The notes beneath the pieces were generated by a model. The model made no database searches, was not told the origin of the DNA, and saw nothing but the letters and a program-made list of their open reading frames with translations. Both the position numbers and the translations under genes were made by a program. A DNA stretch of 64,000 nt from DAIDKA01 sp963726995. Lineage in GTDB: Bacteria > Pseudomonadota > Gammaproteobacteria > Steroidobacterales > Steroidobacteraceae. Positions 1 to 9,383 of the stretch are shown here, piece by piece. The DNA lies in NCBI GenBank assembly GCA_963726995.1, contig CAVSEP010000006.1, forward strand, positions 1,302,001 to 1,366,000. Reading direction: 5' to 3'. Position 1 is the first letter of the stretch. Each line of letters opens with the position of its first letter.

Positions 1-90
1 TTCATCTTCGCCGAGTGCGGTAAAGAGAAACGGGTCGAACTCGCGTCCGAGCGGGGACTTGACGTCCACGGACTTCATGTCGATCTCCAT
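1..90 (-). CDS. N-terminus of an unidentified protein, cut by the window edge
   Basis: The first 30 codons of a minus-strand gene are visible. It starts with ATG at 90 and is open to the edge. The visible peptide begins MEIDMKSVDVKSPLGREFDP, is charged and has no signal peptide or membrane segment. A GAGG-type ribosome site lies just upstream of the ATG on the minus strand. It runs in the same direction as the Crp/Fnr regulator upstream, 71 bases away. I do not recognise the family from this fragment. Confidence 0.5.
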   Translation of the reverse strand, partial: MEIDMKSVDVKSPLGREFDPFLFTALGEDE

Positions 91-161
91 GCCTCAACCT
101 TCAGGCGAAGCCTTGAGGACATTCCTTGCGCGGCGGCGCATTGTCGGTGCGGTGCCCCACT

Positions 162-881
162 TTAGGGTCCCACTCGCGGCAGCAGCCGATCGCTCTCCTT
201 CTTCACCACGGCATAACACTCGCAGCACAGCTGCTCCAGCTTCGGGCGGTCCAGAACCGTGATGCGTCCCCGCGCGTAGCGAATGACGCCGAGCTTGTCC
301 AGTTTGCCGGCCGCTTCGGTCACACCTTCGCGACGCACGCCCAGCATGTTGGCTATGAGCTCCTGGGTCATCACCAGCTTGTTGGTGCTCAGACGGTCCA
401 GCGAGAGCAGCAGCCAGCGGCACAGCTGCTGATCCACCGAGTGGTGGCGATTGCAGACCGCCGTCTGCGCCATCTGCGTGATCAGCGACTGGGTGTAACG
501 CAGCAGCAGCAGCTGCGCATCACCATTGCGGTGAAACTCGTCCTTGAGCTGCTGTCCGATCAGGCGATAGGCGAAGCCGGCACTTTGGACGATGGCCCGG
601 CTGGGCGTCGTTTCACCGCCCATGAAGAGCGCAATGCCGATCAAGCCTTCGTTGCCGACCACCGAAATCTCCGCGGAGGCTCCGTCCGCGAGAACGTACA
701 ACAGCGACACGATGGAATCGGTCGGAAAGTAGACGTAGCGCAGCACATCGCCTGATTCATACAGGACCTTGCCCAGCGGCATGGCCACCAGCTGCAGTTG
801 CGGAAACACCCGTGCCTGCTCAGCCGGGGAGAGCGCCGCGAGCAGGTGATTCTGCCGCGGATTGTGGACGGGATCTGGCAT
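162..881 (-). CDS. Crp/Fnr-family transcriptional regulator
   Basis: 239 aa cytoplasmic DNA-binding regulator. Residues about 20-140 form the cyclic-nucleotide-binding-like beta roll, and about 150-225 a winged helix-turn-helix (TQELIANMLGVRREGVTEAA is the recognition region). The family senses a small ligand or redox state and activates or represses promoters as a dimer. The N-terminus lacks the cysteine cluster of true Fnr, so this is not an oxygen-sensing iron-sulfur Fnr. A CCEC motif near the C-terminus is notable but unassigned. It belongs to the short regulator subgroup common in soil proteobacteria, whose ligands are mostly unknown. It is separated by 225 bases from the flavoprotein gene upstream and is probably transcribed on its own. 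Confidence 0.9.
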   Translation of the reverse strand: MPDPVHNPRQNHLLAALSPAEQARVFPQLQLVAMPLGKVLYESGDVLRYVYFPTDSIVSLLYVLADGASAEISVVGNEGLIGIALFMGGETTPSRAIVQSAGFAYRLIGQQLKDEFHRNGDAQLLLLRYTQSLITQMAQTAVCNRHHSVDQQLCRWLLLSLDRLSTNKLVMTQELIANMLGVRREGVTEAAGKLDKLGVIRYARGRITVLDRPKLEQLCCECYAVVKKESDRLLPRVGP

Positions 882-1106
882 GGAGGAGGTGTCGGGCGGA
901 CCGAGAGTGGGGACGAGAATGAGGATCGGGCGCGAGTCAGTATAGACCGTAAATCAGTCCTGCGTACGCTAGCGCACACAGTCTCTTTATTCGGGCTTTC
1001 CAGGTGTCCCAGGCGCGCGGGGACCGGAGCTATGTGCCCTTACGCACCGACGAGTGCGCCATCGTTCGATGGCGCCGCCGGCAGAGTCGTCGGGTCGATG
1101 TCATCA

Positions 1107-2249
1107 TCAGCGATCCGGTAGCCGCGTCGCGCTAATGCCGGTTGGCGGCGTGGGATCGAACACGCCTTTGTGATGGAAGTAGATGATGCCCGCGGCGCTG
1201 CGCATGGCGCGCGTCGCGAGCAGCAGATTGAACGCAGTGTCGCTCTGGAAGCGGTCGAACAGAAAGCGCAGCGCGCTTTTCAGGCGAAATGACGGATAGC
1301 TGCGCGCGAAGGATGCCGAAGGATCCTCGGTCTTGCCGCGCAGGAAGTCGGCGACGCCGTTTCCCGCGGCCAGCCCGTGCTTGAGCGCGGTGTGGATGCC
1401 GCCGGCCGTCACCGGCGAGACCATTCCGGCCGCGTCGCCGACCAGCAGCACGCGGGAGGCCGCGACCGGTGACACCACGCCCCCGCAGGGAATCAGGCCC
1501 GCGCGAACGCCGCTGGGCGTCAGGTCGCGCAGGTCGATCACGGGCGCGATCTTCTCGAGAAAGGCCGCCATTGCCTCGTCTGGCTTCCACGTCGCGCGCC
1601 CCTGGCGCCGAGCGAGCCCCGCCTGCACGCCGTGCACGCCCTCGAGCACCCAGCCGATGTAGCCCGGGGCGATGCGACGGTCGATGAAACAGTGCAGCCT
1701 GTCCGGATCGCCGATGTCCTGGTGCGCATACTCATATTCGACGCCGGCCAGGAAGCGGCTGCTGCTGCCCAGTGCCAGGGCGCGGGCCACGCGCGAGTGC
1801 GGACCGTCGGCACCGATCAGGAAACGCGTCGTACCGTGCGCGCCCAGATCAAAGCCGCTCTGCAGGCGCCCTGCATCCTTGAATACCGAGCCCAGTGCGA
1901 TGTGTGCGCCTGCGGCTTCAGCCTGGCCGGCAAGCCAGCGCATGACGGCCGGAGTATCGGTGGCGAGAAAGTAGTAGCCCGGGGCGTCCAGGTCGACGCA
2001 GGTGAGGTTCGGCGCATACAGCCGCACACCCGGAATGCGGCGTACCAGCGTGGCCGGCAGGCAGTCCAGCAGCGCGATCTGGTCAATCGCATCCTTGACG
2101 ATGATTCCGGTGGTGTGCAGCTTCTCGCCGACGTCCCGTTTCTTCTCGAGCACGACGGTGTGGAGGCCGCTGCGCGCGAGCGCGTAGGCGCTGGCGAGTC
2201 CGGCGAAGCTCGCGCCGACGACGACGCAGTCGCACTTCGGAAGGCTCAT
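1107..2249 (-). CDS. FAD-dependent oxidoreductase, geranylgeranyl-reductase-like
   Basis: 380 aa flavoprotein. The N-terminal Rossmann motif VVVGASFAGLASAYALARSG binds the ADP part of FAD, and the second FAD motif, VLLVGDAAGMVSPVTAGGIH, lies near residue 280. The overall shape fits the geranylgeranyl reductase/PHBH superfamily, which reduces isoprenoid double bonds or hydroxylates aromatic compounds; the substrate cannot be read from the sequence. The reading frame is intact and the length is normal. It is the last gene of a co-directional minus-strand run and lies 18 bases after the secreted protein at 2268-2789, so it is likely co-transcribed with it. Confidence 0.85.
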   Translation of the reverse strand: MSLPKCDCVVVGASFAGLASAYALARSGLHTVVLEKKRDVGEKLHTTGIIVKDAIDQIALLDCLPATLVRRIPGVRLYAPNLTCVDLDAPGYYFLATDTPAVMRWLAGQAEAAGAHIALGSVFKDAGRLQSGFDLGAHGTTRFLIGADGPHSRVARALALGSSSRFLAGVEYEYAHQDIGDPDRLHCFIDRRIAPGYIGWVLEGVHGVQAGLARRQGRATWKPDEAMAAFLEKIAPVIDLRDLTPSGVRAGLIPCGGVVSPVAASRVLLVGDAAGMVSPVTAGGIHTALKHGLAAGNGVADFLRGKTEDPSASFARSYPSFRLKSALRFLFDRFQSDTAFNLLLATRAMRSAAGIIYFHHKGVFDPTPPTGISATRLPDR

Positions 2250-2267
2250 CGAGATCGACCTGGGGTC

Positions 2268-2789
2268 CTAGTAGGCCATGGTGCCGCGGAACTTTTCGTG
2301 GCTGATGGCTTCGTAACGCTTGGCCAGCTCGCCGTACTCCCGGTCCAGTTTCAGAAGCTCCGGGTCCGAATTGACCACCTTGCGGTAGTTCTTCTTGAAT
2401 TCCTCCCGCAGCCTCGCGACCACCATGGAGACCGGCGGTGCGGGATAGCCGCCCAAATGCATTTGATGCGCGGCATCCTGGGCCTTGTCCTCATAGGCGC
2501 TACGGACGAACAGGGGCAGGCAGCGGCGATACACGATGCGGCTACCCGCCGCGGCATCCGTGGTGCAGACGATGTCGTATTGGTGGTGCGGATTGAGCTT
2601 GTTGTAATCGGCGTAGATGTGCTCCTGGAGCTTAACCAGCCGCAATCGCAGCTCGCTCAGAGCTTCACGGTGCCCGCTGACGGTGACGCTTTCCGTGGCT
2701 TCCGATGGCGCCGGCGTCTCCGGCACGGATGCGGCCAGCGCCTGCCTGAGGCAGAAGAGGGTCATCAGCGCGATGGTGGATCTGCTCAT
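2268..2789 (-). CDS. Small secreted protein of unknown function
   Basis: 173 aa. Residues 1-20 look like a Sec signal peptide (MSRSTIALMTLFCLRQALA) with cleavage after ALA, so the product is probably periplasmic. The mature part is charged and helical at both ends. It has two cysteines (DIVCTT and YRRCLP) that could form a disulfide across a central beta segment. I recognise no catalytic motif and no family. It lies 33 bases downstream of the double-SnoaL gene and 18 bases upstream of the flavoprotein, so it is part of the same transcript. Confidence 0.7.
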   Translation of the reverse strand: MSRSTIALMTLFCLRQALAASVPETPAPSEATESVTVSGHREALSELRLRLVKLQEHIYADYNKLNPHHQYDIVCTTDAAAGSRIVYRRCLPLFVRSAYEDKAQDAAHQMHLGGYPAPPVSMVVARLREEFKKNYRKVVNSDPELLKLDREYGELAKRYEAISHEKFRGTMAY

Positions 2790-2822
2790 TTAAGGCTCCT
2801 CGTGCGCCGCCGCCTCCTGAGC

Positions 2823-3881
2823 CTATTTCGCAGCGGGCGCCGGAATGGCGGCATGCAGCAGCCGCTGCTGGAACAGCCAATGGCCGTTGCGTCGCACCAG
2901 GATATCGTCATACGAGACCAGGAAAATGATTTCCGCGCCGTGGGTCTGCAGATTGGGAATGACGTATCCGCCCTTGCTCTGGGCTGTGGCGCGATCGCCG
3001 TCAACCTCGATCGACGGATTGAAGTACAGATGGAAGGCCGGTTCGGGCAGGTGCGAGGGATTGCTGGTGATGGTCTTTTGAAGCTGCGCCTGGATCGCGG
3101 CCCTTCCCCGTGTCGGCTCGCCCGGGCCGCCGCCATAGGTCGCGTCTTCGGTGAACAGCTGCCCGAAGGCGGCGAAGTCACGGCGATCCAGCGTTGCACC
3201 ATAGGCCGTGAACAGTTCCTCGATTTCCTGGCGAGCCTCCAGGCGCTGCAGCCGGGCGGCATCCGAGTCGGTGGTTCCGGACAGCGCGGGAGCGGGCGCC
3301 GATGGCGCTTCGCCCTTGATTTCCCGCGGATCCTGGAACGGTATTTCCATCATCACCACTCGCCGCAGGAACTTCCAGTGGCCATTCTCGCGAATCAGGA
3401 CATCGTCGTAGTGCCCGCCCATGGCCGGTGTGGGCTTGTCTTCCTTGTTGCGCACCATATAGACGATGCGCGACCAGGCCGTCGCCTGATCGCCGTTGAC
3501 GTGGATCACGATATTGGTCAGCAGGTGGAAGCCCTTGACGCTGCGCGGATCGAAGGGGGCCGTGCCGATGTATTTGTTCATCATCGCCAGAATCGCCGCG
3601 GGCCCTTTGGCGCGCCCGAAGCCCCCGATCCACTCCCCCTCGCGGGCAAAGAGGTTCGAGTAGCCCACCAGATCGTGGGTATCGAGCAAATGACCGTATT
3701 CGACGACCAGCTGCGCAATCTCCTGCCGGTCCCGGTTCTCCCGCACCTGTGCCTTCAGGGCGTCGAAGTCGGCCTGGGTCGGTGTCGCGGCTGCTGCTGC
3801 GCCGGTCGCGAGCATCAGCAGCACCAAGGTCGCCGCGTGCTTGCGCGCGAGCCGGTTCAATCCCGCAACTGATGCAGTCAT
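2823..3881 (-). CDS. Secreted protein with two SnoaL-like (NTF2-fold) domains
   Basis: 352 aa counted from ATG 3881. This start is chosen because a signal peptide follows directly (hydrophobic LVLLMLATGAAAAA). A longer reading frame upstream overlaps the neighbouring gene. Two tandem SnoaL-like domains occupy roughly residues 45-175 and 200-340. Each starts with QEI-x-x-L and ends with a variant of I-R-x-NGHW-x-F. SnoaL-like cone folds bind small hydrophobic substrates and act as isomerases, hydratases or dehydratases of steroid or polyketide rings. The duplicated exported form has no firm function. It lies 25 bases downstream of the DUF8021-like gene. Confidence 0.8.
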   Translation of the reverse strand: MTASVAGLNRLARKHAATLVLLMLATGAAAAATPTQADFDALKAQVRENRDRQEIAQLVVEYGHLLDTHDLVGYSNLFAREGEWIGGFGRAKGPAAILAMMNKYIGTAPFDPRSVKGFHLLTNIVIHVNGDQATAWSRIVYMVRNKEDKPTPAMGGHYDDVLIRENGHWKFLRRVVMMEIPFQDPREIKGEAPSAPAPALSGTTDSDAARLQRLEARQEIEELFTAYGATLDRRDFAAFGQLFTEDATYGGGPGEPTRGRAAIQAQLQKTITSNPSHLPEPAFHLYFNPSIEVDGDRATAQSKGGYVIPNLQTHGAEIIFLVSYDDILVRRNGHWLFQQRLLHAAIPAPAAK

Positions 3882-3906
3882 TCTCGCCGTCTCCTTGAGA
3901 GGGGAA

Positions 3907-4884
3907 TCATCGTTCCTGCCACACACTGCGCATGTCAAAGGGGCTGCGCAGCCCGAAGGGCACGCGCGGTCCCAGCACAACCTCGACCTTGCTGATCTGC
4001 CCGTGCACGATCCGGAACATTTCGACCTGTTCGATGGTGAACGGCACGAGCTCGGAAGGTTCCGCGTGCAGGGTGGTGCCGTTGCGCAAATGGATCTGCG
4101 GCGTGTCGCCCGGAACATTGGGGGTGAACAAACCGACCACCAGCCCGAAGTCGCGGTCGACCGCCCAGATGCGGCGCGGATACACGCGGTTGCCATTGTT
4201 GAAGCGGCCCGAGTTCATCTGGCCGAAGCAGCTGCGGTCCTCGAGATTGCCGCCGCTGTCGGGGGCGCCCGGGGCGGGTGAGTCGCCGCGGCTGGTCTTC
4301 TCGCCATTGTCATAGCGCTCGCAGTCGACCGCATAGGGGGCGAGATGCCCGTCGCCGTGTTCCATGGCGTCCCAGTTGGAGCGCGCGATGCCGATCAGCT
4401 GGTCCCGATCCAGCCGCTCGGGGGGCGGGATGAGCTGCGCGAAGTCCGGACGCGGTCCGGCGACCTTGGCGGCCCCGGTCAATGCCGAGCGTCCGACGAG
4501 AGTCTCCACCTCGGTGATCCGGCCCGCGACGACCTTGAGCCGCGCCGCCAGCATGACGGCCGCGCCGTTCTCCAGAACGATGCCGATCCACACTCCGTTG
4601 CCGGTGTCCGTGTCGGCCGCGTAGATGTTGAAATCTCGCCGGCCCGTCACCGTCCGCCACAGGCCCTGCTTGCCGAACTTGAGCGGCACCAGATTCTCGG
4701 TGAACCTGACGGACCTTGCGGTGGGCAGCGTCCCGGGCGCGTGCGCCACCAGCGCGGCGGCGTATTGCTCGGCGAGGCCGACCAGACAGTGTCGGTCGCA
4801 GGCTGGGGATTGAGCCCGGCCGGATGCGCAGGTCAGCGCGGCAGCCAGCGCCGCGGCGAACAGCAAGGCAAATCGGCGTGTCAT
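3907..4884 (-). CDS. Secreted DUF8021-like protein, paralogue 1
   Basis: 325 aa from ATG 4884; the ALAAALTCASGRA region is a signal peptide. The mature protein begins with CDRHC. Further on it carries VRFTEN, GLWRTVTG, a long central beta region and DCERYDNG. The same landmarks recur in the proteins at 33865-34902 and 50281-51255 of this window, so the three are paralogues. The name DUF8021 is recalled, not searched. No reaction is established. The fold is probably NTF2/SnoaL-like twice over, which fits its place beside the double-SnoaL gene. It lies 43 bases after the MFS exporter gene and is likely co-transcribed. Confidence 0.75.
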   Translation of the reverse strand: MTRRFALLFAAALAAALTCASGRAQSPACDRHCLVGLAEQYAAALVAHAPGTLPTARSVRFTENLVPLKFGKQGLWRTVTGRRDFNIYAADTDTGNGVWIGIVLENGAAVMLAARLKVVAGRITEVETLVGRSALTGAAKVAGPRPDFAQLIPPPERLDRDQLIGIARSNWDAMEHGDGHLAPYAVDCERYDNGEKTSRGDSPAPGAPDSGGNLEDRSCFGQMNSGRFNNGNRVYPRRIWAVDRDFGLVVGLFTPNVPGDTPQIHLRNGTTLHAEPSELVPFTIEQVEMFRIVHGQISKVEVVLGPRVPFGLRSPFDMRSVWQER

Positions 4885-4927
4885 GGTCTGGCTTCCAGCT
4901 CCCGCAGGCCTGCAAGTGCGCATGAAT

Positions 4928-6137
4928 TTAGCGCCCCAGCGGCAGCCGCCGGGCCGGCAGCAGCGCCACCACGGCGCCGGCGGCCGCGATGAGCAAGGCC
5001 TGGGGAATGCCCACGCGCGTCGCAATCTGCCCCCACAGCACGCTGCCCAGGGCGAGGCTGCCATAGAACACGGAAGTGTACAGCCCCATGCCCCGCGCCC
5101 GGACCCAGTCGGGCAGCGAGAGTTGCGCCGCGACATTGAGCGAGGAGAGCGAGGCGATCCACGAGGCGCCGGCCAGCGCCGCGGCGATCAGGCCGAGCGC
5201 TGCGGCGTGCAGGCAGGCAAATGCCGTCATGGCCAGCGCGGTTCCCACCGTGCCCAGCATGACCAACCGGTCCAACCCCCAGCGCGCCCGATACTTCGGG
5301 CAGCACCATGGCACCGGCGACGGCACCGGCGCCGATGCAGGTGACCAGAACGCCGAACAGGTTGGCGCCGCCATGCAGCTGCGTGCGGGCAACCAGGGGC
5401 AGCACGCCCAGTAGGCGCTGCTGAAGCCGAAGAACAGCACCGAGCGCCACAGGGTGTTGCGCAGGCCCGTGTTCTGCGGCACATGACTCAGGCCGGTGCG
5501 CATCGCGGCGACAAAGGCTTCCCTGGGAGAACCCTGAGCTTGCGGCGGCGCCCGCCACCACCACAGCGCCCCGACGACGGCCAGGAAGCTCAACGAATTG
5601 ATCAGGAACGGCCAGGCGAGGCCAAGACTGACGATGACCAGGCCGCCGATCGCGGGCCCGATGGCGCGACTGATATTGATGCCGACCGCGTGCAGCGCCA
5701 CCGCCTGCTGCAGCTGCTCGCGCGGCACCAACCGCGGAATGATGGCTTGCCAGGTGGGCGACATGATGGCGGTGCCCGTGCCCAGCGCAAACGTCACCGC
5801 GAGCAGTGTCCGCGCTCCCGCCCACCCGCCCAGCACCAGCACACCGAGCAGCGCCGCGACCAGCAGCATGGCGACCTGGACGACGATCAGCAGCTTGCGC
5901 CTATCCATGGCATCGGCCAGGGTGCCGGCCGGAAGCGCCAGCAGGCACACCGGCAGCGTGGTCGCCGCGGGGACCAGTGCGACGATCGCCGGCGATCGGA
6001 TCCAGCGTCGTCATGAGCCAGCCGGCGGCCAGATCGTGCATCCAGCTGCCGGAATTGGACACCACCGAGGCGCTCCACAGCAGCGCAAAATCCAGGTGCC
6101 GCAGGGGGCTCCAGGGGCCGTGCTGCGGTTCAATCAT
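4928..6137 (-). pseudogene. MFS exporter (EntS-like MFS_3), broken by three indels
   Basis: The reconstructed product is a 12-helix major facilitator of about 400 aa, starting MIEPQHGPWSPLRHLDFALL and carrying the GTLADAMDRRKLL loop between helices 2 and 3. Family members export siderophores or drugs by proton antiport. The frame breaks three times: one extra base near 5990, one missing near 5406-5410, and one extra in the C run at 5276-5280. Correcting them restores typical sequence such as IVALVPAATTLP and GALGLDRLVMLG. The net shift is +1. Its ATG overlaps the wrbA stop (ATGA, 6134-6137), so it belongs to the same operon. It may be intact in the living cell. Confidence 0.75.
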
Positions 6138-6770
6138 CCACGCGCCCAGTGGCCCCCGGTCAGGCGGCGCGCGATGTCCGCTACGTGCATGCCCTGGAAG
6201 CGCGCGATGTCCAGCTCGTGGGCGCTGGGTTGGCGGGTGCCGTCACCGCGGGTCAGCGTCGAGGCGCCGTAGGGACTGCCGCCTTCGATGCTGTTCATAT
6301 CCAGCAGCTTCTGCTGTGAATAGGGCACGCCGACGACGACCATCCCATGATGCAGCAGCGTGGTGTGAAAGCCGGTGATGGTGGTCTCGACGCCGCCATG
6401 CTGGCTGGCCGCGCTGGTGAAGACGCTGCCGACCTTGCCGATCAGGCCGCCGTTCATCCACAGGGGGCCGGTCTGGTCGAGGAAGTTGCGCATCTGGGCG
6501 CACATGTTGCCGAAGCGGGTCGGCGTTCCGAAAATGATGGCATCGGCCTCGGCGAGCTTGGCCGGCACGGCATAGGGAACGTGCCGCGAAGGCGGCGCGC
6601 GTCTCGCGGGCGCCGCTCAGCAGCAGCACGTCATCGGGCACCAGCTCCGGAACCTGCAGCAGGGCGACTTCCGTGCCTTCGATGGCACGCGCGCCTGCGG
6701 CCACTGCCTCGGCCATTTTGTGGATGTGGCCGTACATGCTGTAGAAGACAACCTGGATCTTGGTGATCAC
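6134..6770 (-). CDS. wrbA: NAD(P)H:quinone oxidoreductase WrbA, one frameshift
   Basis: Flavodoxin-like FMN enzyme of about 211 aa that reduces quinones by two electrons and so avoids semiquinone radicals. The flavodoxin phosphate loop FYSMYGHIHKMA is at the N-terminus, followed by GTPTRFGNM and FTSAASQHGG, both WrbA hallmarks. An extra base at 6584-6585 breaks the frame between ETRAAFA and PAKLAEADA. Removing it gives AFAHVPYAVPAKLAEAD, as in normal WrbA. The start is GTG 6770, whose bases overlap the TGA of the upstream hydroxylase (GTGA). The stop overlaps the MFS start. Coupling to a flavin hydroxylase fits disposal of quinones formed from hydroxylated aromatics. Confidence 0.88.
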
Positions 6771-8440
6771 GTCGATCCTTTGCACAAGACGGTGCTCAAC
6801 ACGCGGGTCAGGACCTGCGCTGCGTCCGCTGAATGGCGTTTCTGGCGCCAGGCCACATAGCCATCCGGTCGCACCAGCACGGCCCCGGAAGCTTCGATGC
6901 CGTACGCCTGCGGAAACGGTGCGCTGAAGAGGGTCGAGAGGCGCAGGCGGTGCGGCGCCAGATCGGTCAGCGGTAGCGCTGAACCGGGTTGCCCGACCAC
7001 ATGCACGGCAAGCACGACGCCGGCCTCGCCGCCGGCCTTGTCGGCCGCAGCCGTCCAGGGCGCGCCGTCGTGGCCGCAAATCAGCACAAAACCCCGGCCA
7101 TACAGGTCAAGCGTCGAAATCAGTTCGCCGCCGCGCCGCAGGTCGACATGGGGCGCCCGGGTTCCCGGCAGGGCCGTCGAGCGGCGCGGATCGATGTCCG
7201 GGGCGCCGTCGTCCGCGACATCGGGATCGGCAATGACCGCCCGCGACCGATAGCGATTGAACTCGACATGCATGTCGGGAATGGCCCGCTGCATGCCTTC
7301 GGTACCGAGGTCGGGATCGGAGCGCGTCACGTAGCGGTTGTAGGCCTGCTCGATGGCCTGCATGCCCGCAGGCTGGCGTTCCTGGTCATAGGTATCCAGC
7401 AGGCCCGGGCCGGCCGTGCCCCGCAACACACTGGCCAGTTTCCAGGCCAGGTTGTGCGCATCCTGAATGCCGGTGTTGCCGCCGAAGCCGCCGGTGGGCG
7501 TCATGTGATGGGCGGCATCGCCGCCCAGGAAGATTCGTCCGTCGCGCATGGTGGTCACGGCCCGGCAAACGGCGGTCCACTTGGCGACATCCTGAATATC
7601 GACGCTCAGGTCCGGCTCGCCCACCGCATCGCGGATCAGCTGCTGCGCCTTTTCCTTGGTGATGTCGTCGGCGACCCGCCGCGCCGCCGGTAAGTGGATG
7701 TCGCCCGCCGTGAACACCACGAAGAACCCGCCAAGTCCCGTCTTCTCCAGCCGGAAGAAGCCGCGGACCTGCGGATTGTTGACATAGATGACCCCGAGAT
7801 TGCGGCCGCGCAGCGCGCGCGAACAGTCGGCGCGGAAATAGATGGTGACGCTGTGGGACATGACCGGATGTCCCTGCATCGGGATGCCGAGGGATTCGCG
7901 AATGGGACTGCGGTTGCCGTCGCAGGCCACGAGGTAGGAGGCCCGGATCCGGGTTTCCACACCGGTGTCGATATTGCGTACGCGGGCGTTCACGCCCTGC
8001 GGGTCCTGCTCGAAAGCCACACATTCGGTGCCGTACCGGAACTGTGAGCCCAGCTCCACCGCGCGCTGATGCAGCAGCGGCTCGAGCACCTGTTGCGGCA
8101 TGAACAGGCGGCGCGCGGGGGAAACATCCTCAATGCCCTGGTTGATGTCGGGCATGTAGTTGGCGATCTCACGACCGGCGAGCGACTCGACGGCATTCAG
8201 GCCGCCGTTGGGATCGTAGAGCGCATGGGCCGCTCGCGTGACGCGCTCCTCGATGCCGGCGATGCGCAGCAGTTCGAGGGTGCGCAACTGGAAGTAGCCG
8301 GCGCGCGGATGGATGGCGGTCTGGCGATGCTTTTCCACGGACAGGCAGGGGATGCCGTGCAGTCCCAGAAACATCGAGGTGCTCAAACCAACGAGGCTGC
8401 CGCCCACGACGAGCACCGGAACGGTCGTCTCCGCAGTCAT
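6767..8440 (-). CDS. FAD-dependent aromatic-ring hydroxylase, TfdB/PheA type
   Basis: 557 aa from ATG 8440. The N-terminus is the FAD-binding VLVVGGSLVGLSTSMFLGLHG. The GD motif FLGGDAAHHMTPTGGFGGNTG, typical of the group, lies near residue 300. A thioredoxin-like C-terminal domain starts near residue 430. Class A flavin monooxygenases of this type (TfdB, phenol hydroxylase, MhpA, RdmE) use NAD(P)H and oxygen to hydroxylate phenolic or polyketide rings; the substrate here is unknown. The reading frame could be extended upstream, but it would run into pirin and lose the FAD motif at the N-terminus. It lies 64 bases after pirin. Confidence 0.87.
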   Translation of the reverse strand: MTAETTVPVLVVGGSLVGLSTSMFLGLHGIPCLSVEKHRQTAIHPRAGYFQLRTLELLRIAGIEERVTRAAHALYDPNGGLNAVESLAGREIANYMPDINQGIEDVSPARRLFMPQQVLEPLLHQRAVELGSQFRYGTECVAFEQDPQGVNARVRNIDTGVETRIRASYLVACDGNRSPIRESLGIPMQGHPVMSHSVTIYFRADCSRALRGRNLGVIYVNNPQVRGFFRLEKTGLGGFFVVFTAGDIHLPAARRVADDITKEKAQQLIRDAVGEPDLSVDIQDVAKWTAVCRAVTTMRDGRIFLGGDAAHHMTPTGGFGGNTGIQDAHNLAWKLASVLRGTAGPGLLDTYDQERQPAGMQAIEQAYNRYVTRSDPDLGTEGMQRAIPDMHVEFNRYRSRAVIADPDVADDGAPDIDPRRSTALPGTRAPHVDLRRGGELISTLDLYGRGFVLICGHDGAPWTAAADKAGGEAGVVLAVHVVGQPGSALPLTDLAPHRLRLSTLFSAPFPQAYGIEASGAVLVRPDGYVAWRQKRHSADAAQVLTRVLSTVLCKGST

Positions 8441-8504
8441 TGGCTGATTCCCCCTGCCGCGCATCCTAGCACCACAATGGGGCAGGAGCCCCTCGCGGGG
8501 CGAG

Positions 8505-9377
8505 CTACAGCGGCAGGTTCGGCGGCAGGGGGATGAACTCCGTCTCCCCCGGGACGGCCCCGAAGCGCTGCGCACGCCAGTCATCCGCGGCGCGCTGCAG
8601 GCGTGCCCGGTTCGATGCCACGAAGTTCCAGAGCAGGAATCGCGGACCATCGAGCGGTGCGCCGCCGATGACCACGACTCGGCAATCCTCGCTGGCTTCG
8701 AGCCGGCAGCCCTGTCCGTCCTCGAGAACACCCAGGGTCCGCAGGGCCAGCGGCGCGCCATCGATCGAGACGTCGCCGTCCAAGGGGTACAGCGCCAGTT
8801 CAGGCGCCAGCGCCGGCAGTACGAAAGGAGCGTGGGCCTTCAGGCGCAGGATCAGAAATATCGTGGGCGAGGAGGCCTTCACGGGCGAGCGCCGGCCGAA
8901 GGCCTCACCGACCAGAAGACGCACTTCGGCATCCTGGGCCATGAAGGGCGCGAGCTGCTCGGCGGGGGTGTGCGCAAAGCTGGGGTCGCTGTCCTCGAGG
9001 GCCTGGGGCAGCCCCACCCACAGCTGCAGTCCATGCACGCGGTGCGGCACGGTCTGCAGATCCGGCGGCGTGCGCTCCGAATGCACGATGCCGCGACCGG
9101 CGCTCATCCAGTTGATGGCGCCGGGTTCGATGCGTTGCACGGATCCCAAGCTGTCCCGATGCAGCAATGCGCCTTCAAACAGATAGCTGACGGTGGCCAA
9201 GCCGATATGCGGATGCGGCCGCACGTCGGTCTTCATGCCCGGCTCGAAATCAAGCGGGCCGAAATGATCGAGGAACACGAACGGGCCGACGCTTCGCCGC
9301 ACGAGGGCGGGAAGCAGGCGGCTGACCTTGAGGCCGCCGCCCAGATCCTTCTCGTGGCCGGCGAGCTTCAGCAGCAT
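8505..9377 (-). CDS. Pirin-family bicupin protein
   Basis: 290 aa, the usual length. The pirin metal site is visible in the N-terminal cupin: HPHIGLATVSYLFEG and HRDSLG, then INWMSAGRGIVHSE, giving three histidines and one glutamate that bind one iron atom. Bacterial pirins such as YhhW act as quercetin dioxygenases; others bind transcription or metabolic partners. The C-terminal cupin is present (LYPLDGDVSIDG and beyond). It lies 6 bases after the YjfB-like gene and ahead of the flavin hydroxylase, suggesting a joint role in aromatic or redox chemistry. Confidence 0.9.
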   Translation of the reverse strand: MLLKLAGHEKDLGGGLKVSRLLPALVRRSVGPFVFLDHFGPLDFEPGMKTDVRPHPHIGLATVSYLFEGALLHRDSLGSVQRIEPGAINWMSAGRGIVHSERTPPDLQTVPHRVHGLQLWVGLPQALEDSDPSFAHTPAEQLAPFMAQDAEVRLLVGEAFGRRSPVKASSPTIFLILRLKAHAPFVLPALAPELALYPLDGDVSIDGAPLALRTLGVLEDGQGCRLEASEDCRVVVIGGAPLDGPRFLLWNFVASNRARLQRAADDWRAQRFGAVPGETEFIPLPPNLPL

Positions 9378-9383
9378 GGTTGG

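Noticed and set aside
1632..3872. Very long open frame on the plus strand opposite the flavoprotein and SnoaL genes
   Set aside because: It is antisense to genes with clear domains and signal peptides. Long open antisense frames are expected from the high third-position GC of this genome; the translation shows no domain.
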